DNA of 64,000 bases from an uncultured Eubacteriales bacterium (GTDB lineage Bacteria > Bacillota > Clostridia > Oscillospirales > Oscillospiraceae), in assembly GCA_900552015.1 (NCBI GenBank), contig URXY01000002.1:1-64000 (forward strand). The letters run 5' to 3'. The notes under the pieces were generated by a model. It was not told the origin of the DNA and ran no database searches. It was given only the letters and a program-made list of their open reading frames with translations. The translations under genes were made by a program, and so were the position numbers. Below, one piece after another: positions 32,194 through 41,480 of the stretch (positions are counted from its first letter, which is position 1; each line of letters opens with the position of its first letter).

Positions 32194-33191
32194 TCGCTGT
32201 CCTTCGAGGGCTCATCGGCGGACGGCTGCGCTTCCGCTGCGTCCTCTTCCGGAAGCGCGGAAGGTTCGTCCGAGACGGCGACCGCCTCCCCTTCCGCGGC
32301 TTCGGCGGCGGGAACCGGCGCGTGCGTCTTCACATAGAGCTTCGAGCCGTCGGCTTTTTTGATCTTGATCTGGTAGAGGAGCACCGCCGCGCTCACGAGC
32401 ACCATCACCAAAGACAGCGCCTGCGACACGCGGATGCGCTCGCCGAAGATCGTCCAGTCGAACAGATACAGGCTGTCGGTCCGCAGGCCCTCGATCCAGA
32501 AGCGGCCAATACCGTACCAAAGGAAGTAGAAGCAGGTGTTCTCGCCGTCGAAGCGGCGGGCGCGGGAAACGACAAAGTAGAGCAGCAGCAAACCGATCAG
32601 ATTCCAGAGACTTTCGTAGAGGAACGTTGGGTGCACATCCACATAGGTCGTGGACGAGACCCACAGGCGCATCCGCCAGGGAAGGTCCGTAAGGCCGCCG
32701 AAGGCCTCGCGGTTCATGAAGTTGCCCCAGCGGCCGATGGCCTGCCCGATGAACAGGCCCTGCACACAGCAGTCCGCCAGCGCCCAGAACGAGAACTTTT
32801 TGCAGCGGCTGAAGATATACGCCGTCAAAAAGCCCGCGATGACGCCGCCGTAGATGGCAAGGCCGCCGTCCCAGATGCGGTAGGTCGAGGCCCAGTTGAT
32901 CGACCCGTCGCTGTTGCGGAAGAGGTCGAGGTAAAAGAGCACGTAGTAGAGCCGCGCGCCGATGATGGAGATGGGGATGACCCATAGGATAGTGTCGATG
33001 ACGTTATCCTCGGTCAGGCCGTACTTCGGCGCCTGCTTCATGCAGAAATAAAGTCCCAGCAGCATACCGGCGGCGATGATGATGCCATACCAGTAGATGC
33101 CGTTTCCGATATCGAGCGCCTTGGAGGACGCGGTGAACTTCCAGTCGCCGAAAAGCCCCGGGAAGCTGATGGGTACGTCGGTAAATTTCAT
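32190..33191 (-). CDS. lgt: Prolipoprotein diacylglyceryl transferase
   Basis: 333 residues. Lgt signatures include YWYGIIIAAGMLLG, IISIIGARLYYVLFY-like loop, GGLAIYGGVIAG and GQAIGRWGNFMNREAFGG (catalytic Arg/Asn region), then HPTFLYESLWNL. Seven membrane helices. It transfers diacylglycerol to the lipobox Cys, needed for the several lipoproteins in this window. The C-terminal ~60 residues are Ala/Glu-rich and probably disordered. ATG 33191 is chosen because Lgt homology begins there, though the RBS is weak. Confidence 0.93.
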   Translation of the reverse strand: MKFTDVPISFPGLFGDWKFTASSKALDIGNGIYWYGIIIAAGMLLGLYFCMKQAPKYGLTEDNVIDTILWVIPISIIGARLYYVLFYLDLFRNSDGSINWASTYRIWDGGLAIYGGVIAGFLTAYIFSRCKKFSFWALADCCVQGLFIGQAIGRWGNFMNREAFGGLTDLPWRMRLWVSSTTYVDVHPTFLYESLWNLIGLLLLYFVVSRARRFDGENTCFYFLWYGIGRFWIEGLRTDSLYLFDWTIFGERIRVSQALSLVMVLVSAAVLLYQIKIKKADGSKLYVKTHAPVPAAEAAEGEAVAVSDEPSALPEEDAAEAQPSADEPSKDSE

Positions 33192-33198
33192 AGAACGA

Positions 33199-34485
33199 TC
33201 AACCTTCTTTTTTCGGTTCGATGATGGAGATGGCGCGGCGCTCGACGGTGAGATTCTCGCGCAGGAAGCGCTCAACGTCGGTCTTTTCAATGCTCTCGTA
33301 GGCCTCGGGGAACTTGAGCGCGTCGAAATGGCGGAAATAGCCGTCGATGAGCGAGACGGCGATATTTTCAAACGAGTTGAGCGCGCGCAGCGTCGCGCCA
33401 AAGCTCGCACGGCGGATCTGCTCGAAAAACGCAGGATCGATGCCCTCGCGCGCAAGGCGCTGCGCCTCTTGCAAAATGGCATCACTCACCTTCTGCGGCT
33501 GCTCGCTCTCGCCGCCGGCGCATAGGACAGCGACGCCTGGAAGCTGGTCAAAGCCGCCGCCGAAGCTCGAATTGATGAGCCCCTCGTCGTAAAGGCGCTG
33601 GTAGAGCGGCGAGGAATCGCCGAGCAGCACATCACAGGCCATCTCGCCGATGAGCGACTGGCGCATGAGGTCCTTTTCGTCCACCGCGCACTTGAAGCCC
33701 ACAAGGAACTGCGGCAGCGCGACCTCCATCTGCGCGGTGGTCTCGTGCTGCGCGGCAGCATCCTCTTCTTCCTCGCCGTAGCAGCGCGCGATCTCCTCGC
33801 CGCGCTCGCGCGGAAGGACCTCTTCCGCAAGGGCGATGACTTTGTCCGCGTCGACATTGCCGACGACGCACAGTGCCATATTGGACGGGCAGTAGAACGC
33901 GCGGTGGCAGTCGTAGAGCGTCTGCGCGGTGATCTCCGCGATGCTCTCGACCGTACCCGCAATGGGCACGCGCGCGGGCGACGAGCGGTACAGGCAGGCA
34001 AGGAGCCTTTCGTAGACCTGCCATTCGGGCGAATCCTCGACCATGCGGATCTCCTGACCGATGATGCCGCGTTCCTTTTCCACGCTCTCCTCCGTAAAAT
34101 ACGGCACGGAGACGAAGGAGAGCAGGATGCGCAGGTTCTCTTCAAAATGCTCGGTACAGTCAAAATAATAGCCCGTCATGGCATTGGAGGTAAAGGCGTT
34201 CGGCTCCGCGCCGTTCTGCGAGAGCCGCTGGAGGGCGTTGCCGTCCTCCGTGTCGAACATCTTATGCTCTAAATAGTGCGCAATGCCCGCGGGCGTCGTG
34301 CGCTTTTCGCCGTTCTGGATGAACTGCATATCCATGCCGCCGTAGCGTGTGGCGAAAAAGGCATACTTTTTGCGGTGCTTCGGCTTGGGAACGATGAAAA
34401 GCTTCAGGCCGTTCGGCAGCGTCGCCTCGACGACCGTCTCGCCGATGCGAGGGTACAATACTTCTTTTTTATCCATTTGCGCCAT
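33199..34485 (-). CDS. M16 peptidase YmfH-type (insulinase family)
   Basis: 428 residues. Inverted zinc motif HYLEHKMF (HxxEH) near residue 67 with the downstream Glu in the KERGIIGQEIRMVEDSPEW region. The second M16 domain is intact. The pair with the gene upstream matches YmfF/YmfH, annotated as EF-P 5-aminopentanol-modification-associated. Overlaps its partner by 17 nt; an internal ATG at 34476 has better RBS spacing and may be the true start. Confidence 0.88.
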   Translation of the reverse strand: MAQMDKKEVLYPRIGETVVEATLPNGLKLFIVPKPKHRKKYAFFATRYGGMDMQFIQNGEKRTTPAGIAHYLEHKMFDTEDGNALQRLSQNGAEPNAFTSNAMTGYYFDCTEHFEENLRILLSFVSVPYFTEESVEKERGIIGQEIRMVEDSPEWQVYERLLACLYRSSPARVPIAGTVESIAEITAQTLYDCHRAFYCPSNMALCVVGNVDADKVIALAEEVLPRERGEEIARCYGEEEEDAAAQHETTAQMEVALPQFLVGFKCAVDEKDLMRQSLIGEMACDVLLGDSSPLYQRLYDEGLINSSFGGGFDQLPGVAVLCAGGESEQPQKVSDAILQEAQRLAREGIDPAFFEQIRRASFGATLRALNSFENIAVSLIDGYFRHFDALKFPEAYESIEKTDVERFLRENLTVERRAISIIEPKKEG

Positions 34486-35743
34486 CCTCCCCTGTGAGGA
34501 AATAGATCGTATCGAGCGTCATGCTCTGCGCCGCCTCGGCGATACGCTCATTCGTCACGTCTCTGAGCGCTGCGATGAGCTCCTCCGCCGTCTCGCGGAT
34601 GCCCGTCGCCGCCTGACCGAGGGCATTTTCCTCCATGCGCCCGGCGCTGTCGCCGCGCGATTCAAGAGAGGCGATGAGGCACGCCCTTGCGCCCTCGACC
34701 TCCCAGCGCTCAAATTCGCCGCGCTGCACGGCGGCAAGCTGGGCAAGGATCTCTCGCTTGGCAGTTTCCACATCCCCGTGCTCGATGCCCGACGACACCG
34801 TGACGATGCCCTTGGAGCGATGATACGAAGACGAGGCATAATAGCAGAGGGAGAGCTTCTCGCGCACGTTCAAAAAGAGCTTGGAGTTGCTGTAGCCGCC
34901 GAAGATGAGGTTTGCGAGCATCATCGCGCTCGCGTCGTTCGTGCCGACGCGCCAGCCCATCGAGAGCTTGCCCTGCGTCACGTCCATGCGCTCGGTGATC
35001 TCGCGCGGCGAGAGCGGCGCATCCTTCTTCTCCGCGGCGGCGGGCGGAACGACCGCCGCGCGCTGCAAGGGGGCAAGCGCGCGGGCGAGCGCGCCCTCAA
35101 CGCGCTTTCGCTCGGCACTGCCGCAGTAGAAAAGCTCTAGGTGCGCCGTGGACAAAAGCTCCTGATAATAGCGGAAGAGCGTCTGGTTGGTGATCTTCTC
35201 GACTCGCGCGATGGAACCGAATTTGTCCACCCCGTAGCGCTCGCCGCGGCACATCTCCTGCAAAAGGCGGAGGTCTGCATAGTCGCGCTTGTCGTTGATG
35301 ATGCCGCGGATGGCGTCGATAAGGTTCTGCTTCTCGCTTTCCACATAGTCGCTCAAGAAGCGGCCGTTGCGCGTCACGGGGTCGAGCAGCAGCTCACCCA
35401 GAAGGTCGCACATCGGCTCAAGGAGCTTCTCCCCGCCGGGAACGAAGGCCTCGTCGATGAAGCTCGCGGCAAAGCCGATGCACTGGTTCTCCCCCTTTTT
35501 GCGCACCGTGCAGCCGATCGACGAGCCGTAGAGCAGGTCGAGCGCCGTGGAGAGTGAGCGCATATCGGGATGCTCCATCGTGCCGCGGCGCAGCACGCTC
35601 GGCAGCAGCGCGCCGAAGCTCGCCGTCTCCTCCGAAAGCGGCGTGATGAGCTGCAAGCTCAGTGTACCTGTTTTGAATTTATCCGACCGCACATGGTTGA
35701 GGCATACCTCGGGTGCGATCTCACATCTGACCGGTTCCATCAC
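34469..35743 (-). CDS. M16 family partner YmfF-type, catalytically empty
   Basis: 424 residues with M16 fold patterns (TLSLQLITPLSEETASFGALLPSVL; MLANLIFGGYSNSKLFLNVREKLSLCYYASSSY) but no HxxEH, so it is the inactive half of an M16 pair. It likely forms a heterodimer with the next gene. First gene of an operon continuing to lgt and the MocR-like gene. Confidence 0.85.
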   Translation of the reverse strand: MMEPVRCEIAPEVCLNHVRSDKFKTGTLSLQLITPLSEETASFGALLPSVLRRGTMEHPDMRSLSTALDLLYGSSIGCTVRKKGENQCIGFAASFIDEAFVPGGEKLLEPMCDLLGELLLDPVTRNGRFLSDYVESEKQNLIDAIRGIINDKRDYADLRLLQEMCRGERYGVDKFGSIARVEKITNQTLFRYYQELLSTAHLELFYCGSAERKRVEGALARALAPLQRAAVVPPAAAEKKDAPLSPREITERMDVTQGKLSMGWRVGTNDASAMMLANLIFGGYSNSKLFLNVREKLSLCYYASSSYHRSKGIVTVSSGIEHGDVETAKREILAQLAAVQRGEFERWEVEGARACLIASLESRGDSAGRMEENALGQAATGIRETAEELIAALRDVTNERIAEAAQSMTLDTIYFLTGEDGANG

Positions 35744-35892
35744 CGATTCCTCCTGTGGTCATTTTTTCAGAATTTGACCTTAGGATACCACGAAACCATG
35801 AACAATTCCACTCTTTTCTCCCCGAAAGGCGGCGCGGCGCGTAAAAAGGCGGGACTTTTCCGCCCGCGTGACGTTTTTCTTGCGATTTTTCC

Positions 35893-35921
35893 TTGACAAT
35901 TCTGATAAAATCATGTAAACT
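35893..35921 (+). promoter_or_regulatory. Promoter of the ylxM-ffh operon
   Basis: TTGACA at 35893, 17-nt spacer, TAAACT at 35916-35921, about 60 nt before ylxM. Confidence 0.75.
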
Positions 35922-35979
35922 GATTCGTGTTGTAAAGCGTTAGAACTTTACAGAAGAATCTGAATCAAGGAGGAACCCC

Positions 35980-36345
35980 ATGAAAAATCAGACCTTTCGT
36001 ATGACGATGCTCTTCGACTTTTATGGGGAGCTTCTCACCGACCGCCAGAAGGAATTCTACGATCTCTATTATAATGAGGACCTGTCGCTGTCCGAGATCG
36101 CCGAGAACTACGGCATCTCCCGTCAGGGCGTGCGCGATGTGATCGTGCGCGCGGAGAACTACATGACCGAGATCGAAGACAAGACGGGGCTGATCAAGCG
36201 CTTCATACAGCTAAAGCCCCACGCGGAAAAAATCGCCGACGCGGCCGAGCAGATCAGCCAGATCAATTTCCGCCGGTATGAAGACCGCCAGCTCGAAGAG
36301 CTTACCGGCGTGATCCGGGCCGAGGCGGCGGCACTCAAGGAGTAA
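35980..36345 (+). CDS. ylxM: YlxM-type DNA-binding protein
   Basis: 121 residues. Sigma-region-4-like HTH (LTDRQKEFYDLYYNEDLSLSEIAENYGISRQGVRDVIVRAE). It is the usual partner of ffh in Firmicutes and thought to modulate the SRP pathway. AAGGAGG precedes the ATG; the gene ends 7 nt before ffh. Confidence 0.92.
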   Translation: MKNQTFRMTMLFDFYGELLTDRQKEFYDLYYNEDLSLSEIAENYGISRQGVRDVIVRAENYMTEIEDKTGLIKRFIQLKPHAEKIADAAEQISQINFRRYEDRQLEELTGVIRAEAAALKE

Positions 36346-36352
36346 CAGTTCC

Positions 36353-37720
36353 ATGGCTTTTGAAGGACTCAGCGAAAAACTCAATGCCACATTCAAGAAC
36401 CTGCGCGGTAAGGGCCGCCTGAGCGAAGAGGACATTAAGCTCGCAATGCGCGAGGTGCGCCTGGCGCTCCTTGAAGCGGACGTGAGCTACAAGGTCGTCA
36501 AGGACTTTGTCAAGACCGTGTCCGAGCGCGCCGTCGGCGTCGAAGTGCTCGACAGCCTGACCCCCGCCCAGCAGGTCATCAAGATCGTCAACGAAGAACT
36601 GACGAATCTGATGGGCGGCGCAAACGCCAAGCTCACCTTCGCCTCCAGACCGCCGACGGTCGTGATGATGGTCGGCTTGCAGGGCGCCGGTAAGACGACG
36701 AATGTCGCCAAGCTCGCGGGCTATTTCCGCAAGCAGGGCCACCGCCCGCTGCTCACAGCGTGCGACGTGTACCGTCCTGCCGCCATCACGCAGCTGCAGG
36801 TCGTCGGCAAGCAGCTGAACATCCCCGTTTTCGAAATGGGGCAGATCGATCCTGTGACCATCGCGCAGGAAGCGCTCAAGTATGCCGGCGACCACGGCAA
36901 CGACATCGTCTTCCTCGATACCGCAGGCCGCCTGCACATCGACGAGGCGCTGATGGACGAGCTCAAGCGCGTCAAAGCCGCCGTCAAGCCGACCGAGATC
37001 CTGCTCGTTGTCGACGCGATGACCGGTCAGGACGCGGTGAATGCCGCCACCGCCTTTGACGAGGCGCTCGGCATCGACGGCGTCGTGCTCACAAAGCTCG
37101 ACGGCGACGCCCGCGGCGGCGCGGCGCTTTCCATCCGCGCGGCCACCGGCAAGCCCATCAAGTTCATCGGCACGGGCGAAAAGCTCGACATGATCGAGCC
37201 CTTCCACCCCGACCGCATGGCCCAGCGCATCCTCGGCATGGGCGATGTGCTGTCCTTCATCGAGCGTGCCGAGCAGAGCATTGACCAGGAAAAGGCCAAG
37301 AAGCTCGAGGAAAAGCTCAAGAAGAACCGCTTCACGCTCACCGATTATTATGACCAGCTCATGCAGCTCAAGAACATGGGCAGCCTCGAGCAGATCGCAG
37401 GCATGATGCCAGGCCAGCTCGGCAAGCAGCTCGCCGGCGCGGAGATCGACCCGAAGATGATGGCCCACACCGAGGCGATCATCCTCTCGATGACGCCCTA
37501 CGAGCGCGAGAATCCCGCTGTGCTCGGCGCGAGCCGCAAGCGCCGCATCGCCGCCGGCTGCGGACTTGAGGTCGTGGACGTCAACCGCCTTCTCAAGCAG
37601 TTCGAGCTCATGCAGGACATGATCAAGCAAATGAACCGCGGCAAGATGCCCAAGGGCATGGGCGGTATGGGCGGCGGAGGCCGGATGCGCGGCTTCGGAC
37701 GCAAGAAACGTTTCAAATAA
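36353..37720 (+). CDS. ffh: Signal recognition particle protein Ffh
   Basis: 455 residues. N domain (FEGLSEKLNATFKNLRGKGRL), G domain with GLQGAGKTT, DVYRPAAITQL, DTAGRLH and TKLDGDARGG, then the Met-rich M domain ending GMGGMGGGGRMRGFGRKKRF. GTPase that binds signal peptides and 4.5S RNA for co-translational targeting. Typical length. Confidence 0.97.
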   Translation: MAFEGLSEKLNATFKNLRGKGRLSEEDIKLAMREVRLALLEADVSYKVVKDFVKTVSERAVGVEVLDSLTPAQQVIKIVNEELTNLMGGANAKLTFASRPPTVVMMVGLQGAGKTTNVAKLAGYFRKQGHRPLLTACDVYRPAAITQLQVVGKQLNIPVFEMGQIDPVTIAQEALKYAGDHGNDIVFLDTAGRLHIDEALMDELKRVKAAVKPTEILLVVDAMTGQDAVNAATAFDEALGIDGVVLTKLDGDARGGAALSIRAATGKPIKFIGTGEKLDMIEPFHPDRMAQRILGMGDVLSFIERAEQSIDQEKAKKLEEKLKKNRFTLTDYYDQLMQLKNMGSLEQIAGMMPGQLGKQLAGAEIDPKMMAHTEAIILSMTPYERENPAVLGASRKRRIAAGCGLEVVDVNRLLKQFELMQDMIKQMNRGKMPKGMGGMGGGGRMRGFGRKKRFK

Positions 37721-37788
37721 GTTGATCGAGTGCACAAGCATTTCATCATACATACAAAAACACATTTATTTTTTGGAGGTATTTCACC

Positions 37789-38028
37789 ATGGTCAAAATT
37801 CGTCTGCGCAGAATGGGCGCTAAGAAGGCTCCCTTCTATCGTGTTGTCGTTGCCGATTCCCGCTATCCCCGCGATGGCCGCTTCATCGAAGAGATCGGCA
37901 CCTACAACCCCTGCGTCTCCCCCGCTGAGATCAAGATCGACGCCGAGCGTGCTCAGGAGTGGATCAAGACCGGCGCTCAGCCCACCGACACGGTCCGCGA
38001 GCTGCTGAAGAAAGTCAACGCGCTGTAA
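37789..38028 (+). CDS. rpsP: 30S ribosomal protein S16
   Basis: 79 residues starting MVKIRLRRMGAKKAPFYRVVVADSR, with GTYNP; classic S16. TTTGGAGG precedes the ATG. Confidence 0.97.
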   Translation: MVKIRLRRMGAKKAPFYRVVVADSRYPRDGRFIEEIGTYNPCVSPAEIKIDAERAQEWIKTGAQPTDTVRELLKKVNAL

Positions 38029-38046
38029 GAGCACGGGGTGCAAGAA

Positions 38047-38277
38047 ATGAAAGACTTGCTGCTCTACATCGCCCGCAGCCTTGTTGAGCATCCCGATGAC
38101 GTCACCGTCACGGAAAAGCAGGGCGCAGACGAGCTTACGTTGGAGCTGCGCGTCGCACCTGACGATATGGGCAAGGTCATTGGCCGTCAGGGTCGTATTG
38201 CCAAGGAGATCCGCACGGTCGTCCGTTCCTATGCTCAGCGCACCGGCGTAAAGGTGTCTGTTGACATCGTAGACTGA
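38047..38277 (+). CDS. khpA: KhpA KH-domain RNA-binding protein
   Basis: 76 residues with KH signature GKVIGRQGRIAKEIRTVV. ATG 38047 begins the conserved MKDLLLYIARSLVEHPD; an in-frame GTG 9 nt earlier is possible. Binds RNA with KhpB in other Firmicutes. Follows rpsP by 18 nt. Confidence 0.92.
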   Translation: MKDLLLYIARSLVEHPDDVTVTEKQGADELTLELRVAPDDMGKVIGRQGRIAKEIRTVVRSYAQRTGVKVSVDIVD

Positions 38278-38279
38278 AC

Positions 38280-38319
38280 GAAAAAAATGTTCCCGGGAAG
38301 TTCCCGGGAACATTTTTTA
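38280..38319 (+). terminator. Terminator after khpA
   Basis: Strong GC-rich palindromic stem (about 13 bp) flanked by A-run and T-run, splitting the operon before rimM. Confidence 0.85.
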
Positions 38320-38322
38320 TTC

Positions 38323-38351
38323 TTGCCATCCCTCCCCGATTCCGCTATACT
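38323..38351 (+). promoter_or_regulatory. Promoter for rimM-trmD
   Basis: TTGCCA at 38323, 17-nt spacer, TATACT at 38346-38351, directly after the terminator. Confidence 0.7.
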
Positions 38352-38387
38352 GGTACAATACAACGAGTATGCAAAGGAGAATGACAC

Positions 38388-38936
38388 ATGGGTCTTTTTT
38401 CCAAAAAGCCCGCGCCGCAGCCCAGCGCGCGCCCGGAATATATTGAAGTCGGCCAGATCGTCAACACGCACGGCGTGCGCGGCGAGGTCAAGGTCCAGCC
38501 CTGGGACGTGAGCGCAGGGCAGCTGAGCGGCTTCCGCACGTTCTACATGGACGGCGAGCCCTTCCGCCCCACGAGCAAGCGCGTGCAGGGCGATATGGTT
38601 CTCATGAAGCTCCCCGAGATCGACGACATGGACGCAGCAGCCGCGCTCAAGCGCAAGGTGCTCTCCATCCGCCGCGCGGAGGTGCAGCTCAAGCCGGGCG
38701 AGCACTTCGATGCCGAGATCATCGGCATGACGGTGTACAACTACTTCCCCCACACCTACATCGGCACGGTGGTGGACGTGCTCTCCTACCCCGCCCACAA
38801 GCTCTATAAGGTCAAGGGCGAGGAGAAGACCTATCTCATCCCGGCGGTCAAGGATATTTTTATCACCAACGTTGACGAAGAGGCGCGCGAGATCAGCGTG
38901 CACATGATAGAGGGGCTGGAAACCGATGAGGATTGA
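38388..38936 (+). CDS. rimM: Ribosome maturation factor RimM
   Basis: 182 residues. N-terminal IEVGQIVNTHGVRGEVKVQPW and C-terminal PRC-barrel (GTVVDVLSYPAHKLYKV, YLIPAVKDIFITNVD). 30S assembly factor. AAAGGAG before ATG; overlaps trmD by 11 nt. Confidence 0.95.
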   Translation: MGLFSKKPAPQPSARPEYIEVGQIVNTHGVRGEVKVQPWDVSAGQLSGFRTFYMDGEPFRPTSKRVQGDMVLMKLPEIDDMDAAAALKRKVLSIRRAEVQLKPGEHFDAEIIGMTVYNYFPHTYIGTVVDVLSYPAHKLYKVKGEEKTYLIPAVKDIFITNVDEEAREISVHMIEGLETDED

Positions 38937-39729
38937 TATTTTAACGCTTTTCCCCGCCTCGATCGACGCGATGATGAACGTCAGCATCCTCGGGCGCGCG
39001 CAGGAGCGCGGGTACATCACGATCAAGACCCACCAGATCCGCGACTACACGACCAACAAGCAGATGCAGGTGGACGACTACCCCTACGGCGGCGGGCGCG
39101 GCGCGGTGATGCAGGCAGACCCCCTGTACCGCTGCTGGACGCACGTTTGCGAGGAGGCTGGCAGCCGCGGGCATACGATCTACCTCTCCCCCTGCGGGCG
39201 CACCTTCACGCAGGCGGTGGCGCGCGAGCTGAAGGACAGCTATGACCATCTCATTCTCGTCTGCGGCCACTATGAAGGCATTGACCAGCGCTTCATCGAC
39301 GAGTGCGTGGACGAGGAGCTTTCGATGGGTGACTTCGTCGTCACGGGCGGCGAGATCCCCGCCATGGCCGTGACGGACGCTATCTGCCGCATGGTACCCG
39401 GGGTGCTTCCCGAGGAGGAATGTTTCACCGAGGAATCCCACTGGGCGGGACTTCTGGAGTATCCGCAGTATTCCCGTCCCGACGAGTGGCATGGCCGCCG
39501 CGTGCCGGACGTACTGCTCTCCGGCCACCACGAAAACGTGGCCAAATGGCGCAAAAAGGAGAGCTACAAGCGCACGATGCTCCGCCGCCCTGATCTCTGG
39601 GCGCAATTTGACGAAAAGCAGCTCAAGACGAAGAGCGAAAAAAAGGTCCTCGCCGAGGCAAAGGCCGAAGCCGAGGCCATCCGCGCCGCAGAAGCGGAGA
39701 AGACCGAGGAAACCCCTGCCGAAGAATAA
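38926..39729 (+). CDS. trmD: tRNA (guanine-37-N1)-methyltransferase
   Basis: 267 residues. TrmD knot motifs: DILTLFPASIDAMM, DDYPYGGGRGAVMQADPLY, LVCGHYEGIDQRFID and SMGDFVVTGGEIPAM. The C-terminal ~30 residues are a Lys/Ala/Glu-rich tail beyond the usual fold. SAM-dependent m1G37 formation. Confidence 0.96.
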   Translation: MRIDILTLFPASIDAMMNVSILGRAQERGYITIKTHQIRDYTTNKQMQVDDYPYGGGRGAVMQADPLYRCWTHVCEEAGSRGHTIYLSPCGRTFTQAVARELKDSYDHLILVCGHYEGIDQRFIDECVDEELSMGDFVVTGGEIPAMAVTDAICRMVPGVLPEEECFTEESHWAGLLEYPQYSRPDEWHGRRVPDVLLSGHHENVAKWRKKESYKRTMLRRPDLWAQFDEKQLKTKSEKKVLAEAKAEAEAIRAAEAEKTEETPAEE

Positions 39730-39733
39730 AAAG

Positions 39734-39768
39734 AAAAACGGAACGGTTTTCACCGTTCCGTTTTTTAT
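39734..39768. terminator. Terminator after trmD
   Basis: 9-bp stem, TTTC loop, A-run and T-run; also usable by the convergent NlpC/P60 gene. Confidence 0.88.
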
Positions 39769-39787
39769 GTAGCGAAAGGCTCGTCCG

Positions 39788-40609
39788 TCACGCGATGCGC
39801 TTCGCGCCGACATAGCGAGAAGCATAGTAGCTCGCGGAAAGGCTGTCGATCATGACCTTGCCGACGCTGTAGCGCGCGTGGATGATCTGGCCGTTGCCGA
39901 TGTAGATGCCAACATGGCCGATGGCATGGGAAGAATCCGAGAAGAATACGAGGTCGCCGGGCTGCAAGTCAGACTTGGCAACAGCGTAACCGCAGTTCTT
40001 ATACTGGGCGGTCGCCGAGTGCGGCAGAGAATAGCCGAGCTTGGCGTAGAGATACATCGTAAAGCCCGAGCAGTCGAAGCCGCTGGGGGACGCGCCGCCG
40101 GAGCGGTAGCGCGTGCCGAGGAAGGGCATCGCCATGGAGACGACCTTTGCGCCCACTGTGCCGTCGAGGTCGGCAGGATCGCGCAGATATTCACCGAGCA
40201 GCCAACCGGTCGTGGAACCGAAGGCGACCTGATACCAGCCGTTCGATTCGCCGATAACGGTGACCTGCTTGCCGCTGACGACCTGCGTGATCTTGTCGTA
40301 ATTTGTGCCGGGGCCGGTGCGCACGTTGATCGTGCCGCCCGTGACGACCATGGTCACAGTCTCCGTCTCGCTCACGTCTTCCTTGGCATCCGCCTTATCT
40401 TCAAGCTCTGCCTGCATTTCATCGAGCTTGGCGAGCTCTTCTTCGTTCGCGCTCTCGGTCTGAACGGATTCCGTCAGCACGGTCACGCGGTCAACGAGGT
40501 TGCGGATCGAACCGTCGTAAGCGGCCTGCGCCGAAGAGAGCGGCGCGAGCAGGCTGACGGAGAGAATGCCCGAAAGCAGGAACGATAAGCATCGTGAATG
40601 GTTTCTCAT
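39788..40609 (-). CDS. Secreted SH3b-NlpC/P60 peptidoglycan endopeptidase
   Basis: 273 residues. Signal peptide ending SSAQA (about residue 29), a coiled segment (40-80), SH3b domain (GTINVRTGPGTNYDKITQVVSG to GWLLGEYL) and NlpC/P60 domain with catalytic Cys in GFDCSGFTMYLY and His in IGHVGIYIGNGQIIHARY. Cleaves D-gamma-glutamyl-meso-DAP-type peptide links. Confidence 0.93.
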   Translation of the reverse strand: MRNHSRCLSFLLSGILSVSLLAPLSSAQAAYDGSIRNLVDRVTVLTESVQTESANEEELAKLDEMQAELEDKADAKEDVSETETVTMVVTGGTINVRTGPGTNYDKITQVVSGKQVTVIGESNGWYQVAFGSTTGWLLGEYLRDPADLDGTVGAKVVSMAMPFLGTRYRSGGASPSGFDCSGFTMYLYAKLGYSLPHSATAQYKNCGYAVAKSDLQPGDLVFFSDSSHAIGHVGIYIGNGQIIHARYSVGKVMIDSLSASYYASRYVGAKRIA

Positions 40610-40656
40610 AGCTGAGTCATCCTTTCGTGAAAAAAATCAGGTTTTTTACGCAGCGA

Positions 40657-40950
40657 TCACATTTTGCCGCTCAGCGCACGCTCGAGCCAGATGGAAGCAA
40701 ACTCCATCGCCTCGCCGAGGCTCCCCTTTTCCGTGGAGCGCACCACGCGGTCGCGCGAACGAAGGGTCGCGTCGGTCAACTGTAACTGAATGGAAACGCG
40801 CTTTGCAAGCGTGATATCTTTGAGCGGGGTCGTGTCGAGCACCTGCATCATCACGATATATTTATCCGCCATCGAGCCGTAGTAGATGAGGTTATCCACA
40901 CGGCGCAGCGGGTGTCCGCGGTAAACGAGACCTTCCGTAGCTTCTGCCAT
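40657..40950 (-). CDS. Conserved small protein of unknown function
   Basis: 97 residues. ATG 40950 follows ACAGGAGTG; the frame extends upstream without an RBS. Sequence RGHPLRRVDNLIYYGSMADKYIVMMQVL and FASIWLERAL match a Clostridia-wide hypothetical family as I recall. No domain or membrane segment. Confidence 0.75.
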   Translation of the reverse strand: MAEATEGLVYRGHPLRRVDNLIYYGSMADKYIVMMQVLDTTPLKDITLAKRVSIQLQLTDATLRSRDRVVRSTEKGSLGEAMEFASIWLERALSGKM

Positions 40951-41071
40951 CTGACTCACTCCTGTCCTTGTAACCAATTTGTAACTTTGTAACCGTTTTG
41001 TAACTTTTTGCAGTATAGCATTTTTTGCCCCCCTTGTCAATAAAAGTGGGGCGAAAAAATGCAACAAACCC

Positions 41072-41105
41072 TCGGAGGCCGCGTGCACGGTCTCCGAGGG
41101 TCGTT
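41072..41105 (-). terminator. Hairpin after ireB
   Basis: Inverted repeat CCCTCGGAG...CTCCGAGGG just downstream of the IreB gene stop; T-content after it is modest. Confidence 0.6.
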
Positions 41106-41122
41106 ATTTTGACGGTTTTCGC

Positions 41123-41368
41123 TTACTTGCCGAGGTAGCTGCGCACGAGCGTTTGCAGCAGTTCGTCGCGATCCAGCTTGCGGATCAGCGTGCGGGCGTT
41201 GTTGTGGTTGGTGATATAGGTGGGATCCTCCGAGAGGATGTAGCCAACGATCTGATTGATGGGGTTGTAGCCCTTATCCTCCAGCGCGGCGTAAACGGTC
41301 GTCAGGATGTGGCGGATCTCAGCGTCCTTCTCCTGCGCCACATTAAACTTGCGGGTAAATTCTTCCAT
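41123..41368 (-). CDS. ireB: IreB-family regulatory phosphoprotein (UPF0297)
   Basis: 81 residues. Starts MEEFTRKFNVAQEKDAEIRHIL and contains YNPINQIVGYILSEDPTYITNHNNARTLIRKLDRDELL, the UPF0297/IreB signature. In enterococci IreB is a target of the Ser/Thr kinase IreK. ATG 41368 follows AGGAGGG; the frame continues upstream with non-conserved sequence. Confidence 0.92.
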   Translation of the reverse strand: MEEFTRKFNVAQEKDAEIRHILTTVYAALEDKGYNPINQIVGYILSEDPTYITNHNNARTLIRKLDRDELLQTLVRSYLGK

Positions 41369-41480
41369 GGGATGGGTCCCTCCTTCCGCTTCCAATGGAG
41401 ACAGTATAGCGCTCCCTTTGCAAAAAGTAAAGGGAGCGCTGTCAACTGTAACAGAAACGTAATCTTTCCTTATAAAAGTC

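Noticed and set aside
36335..37765. 476-codon frame antisense to ffh
   Set aside because: Shadow of a conserved gene in high-GC DNA; no RBS or domain.
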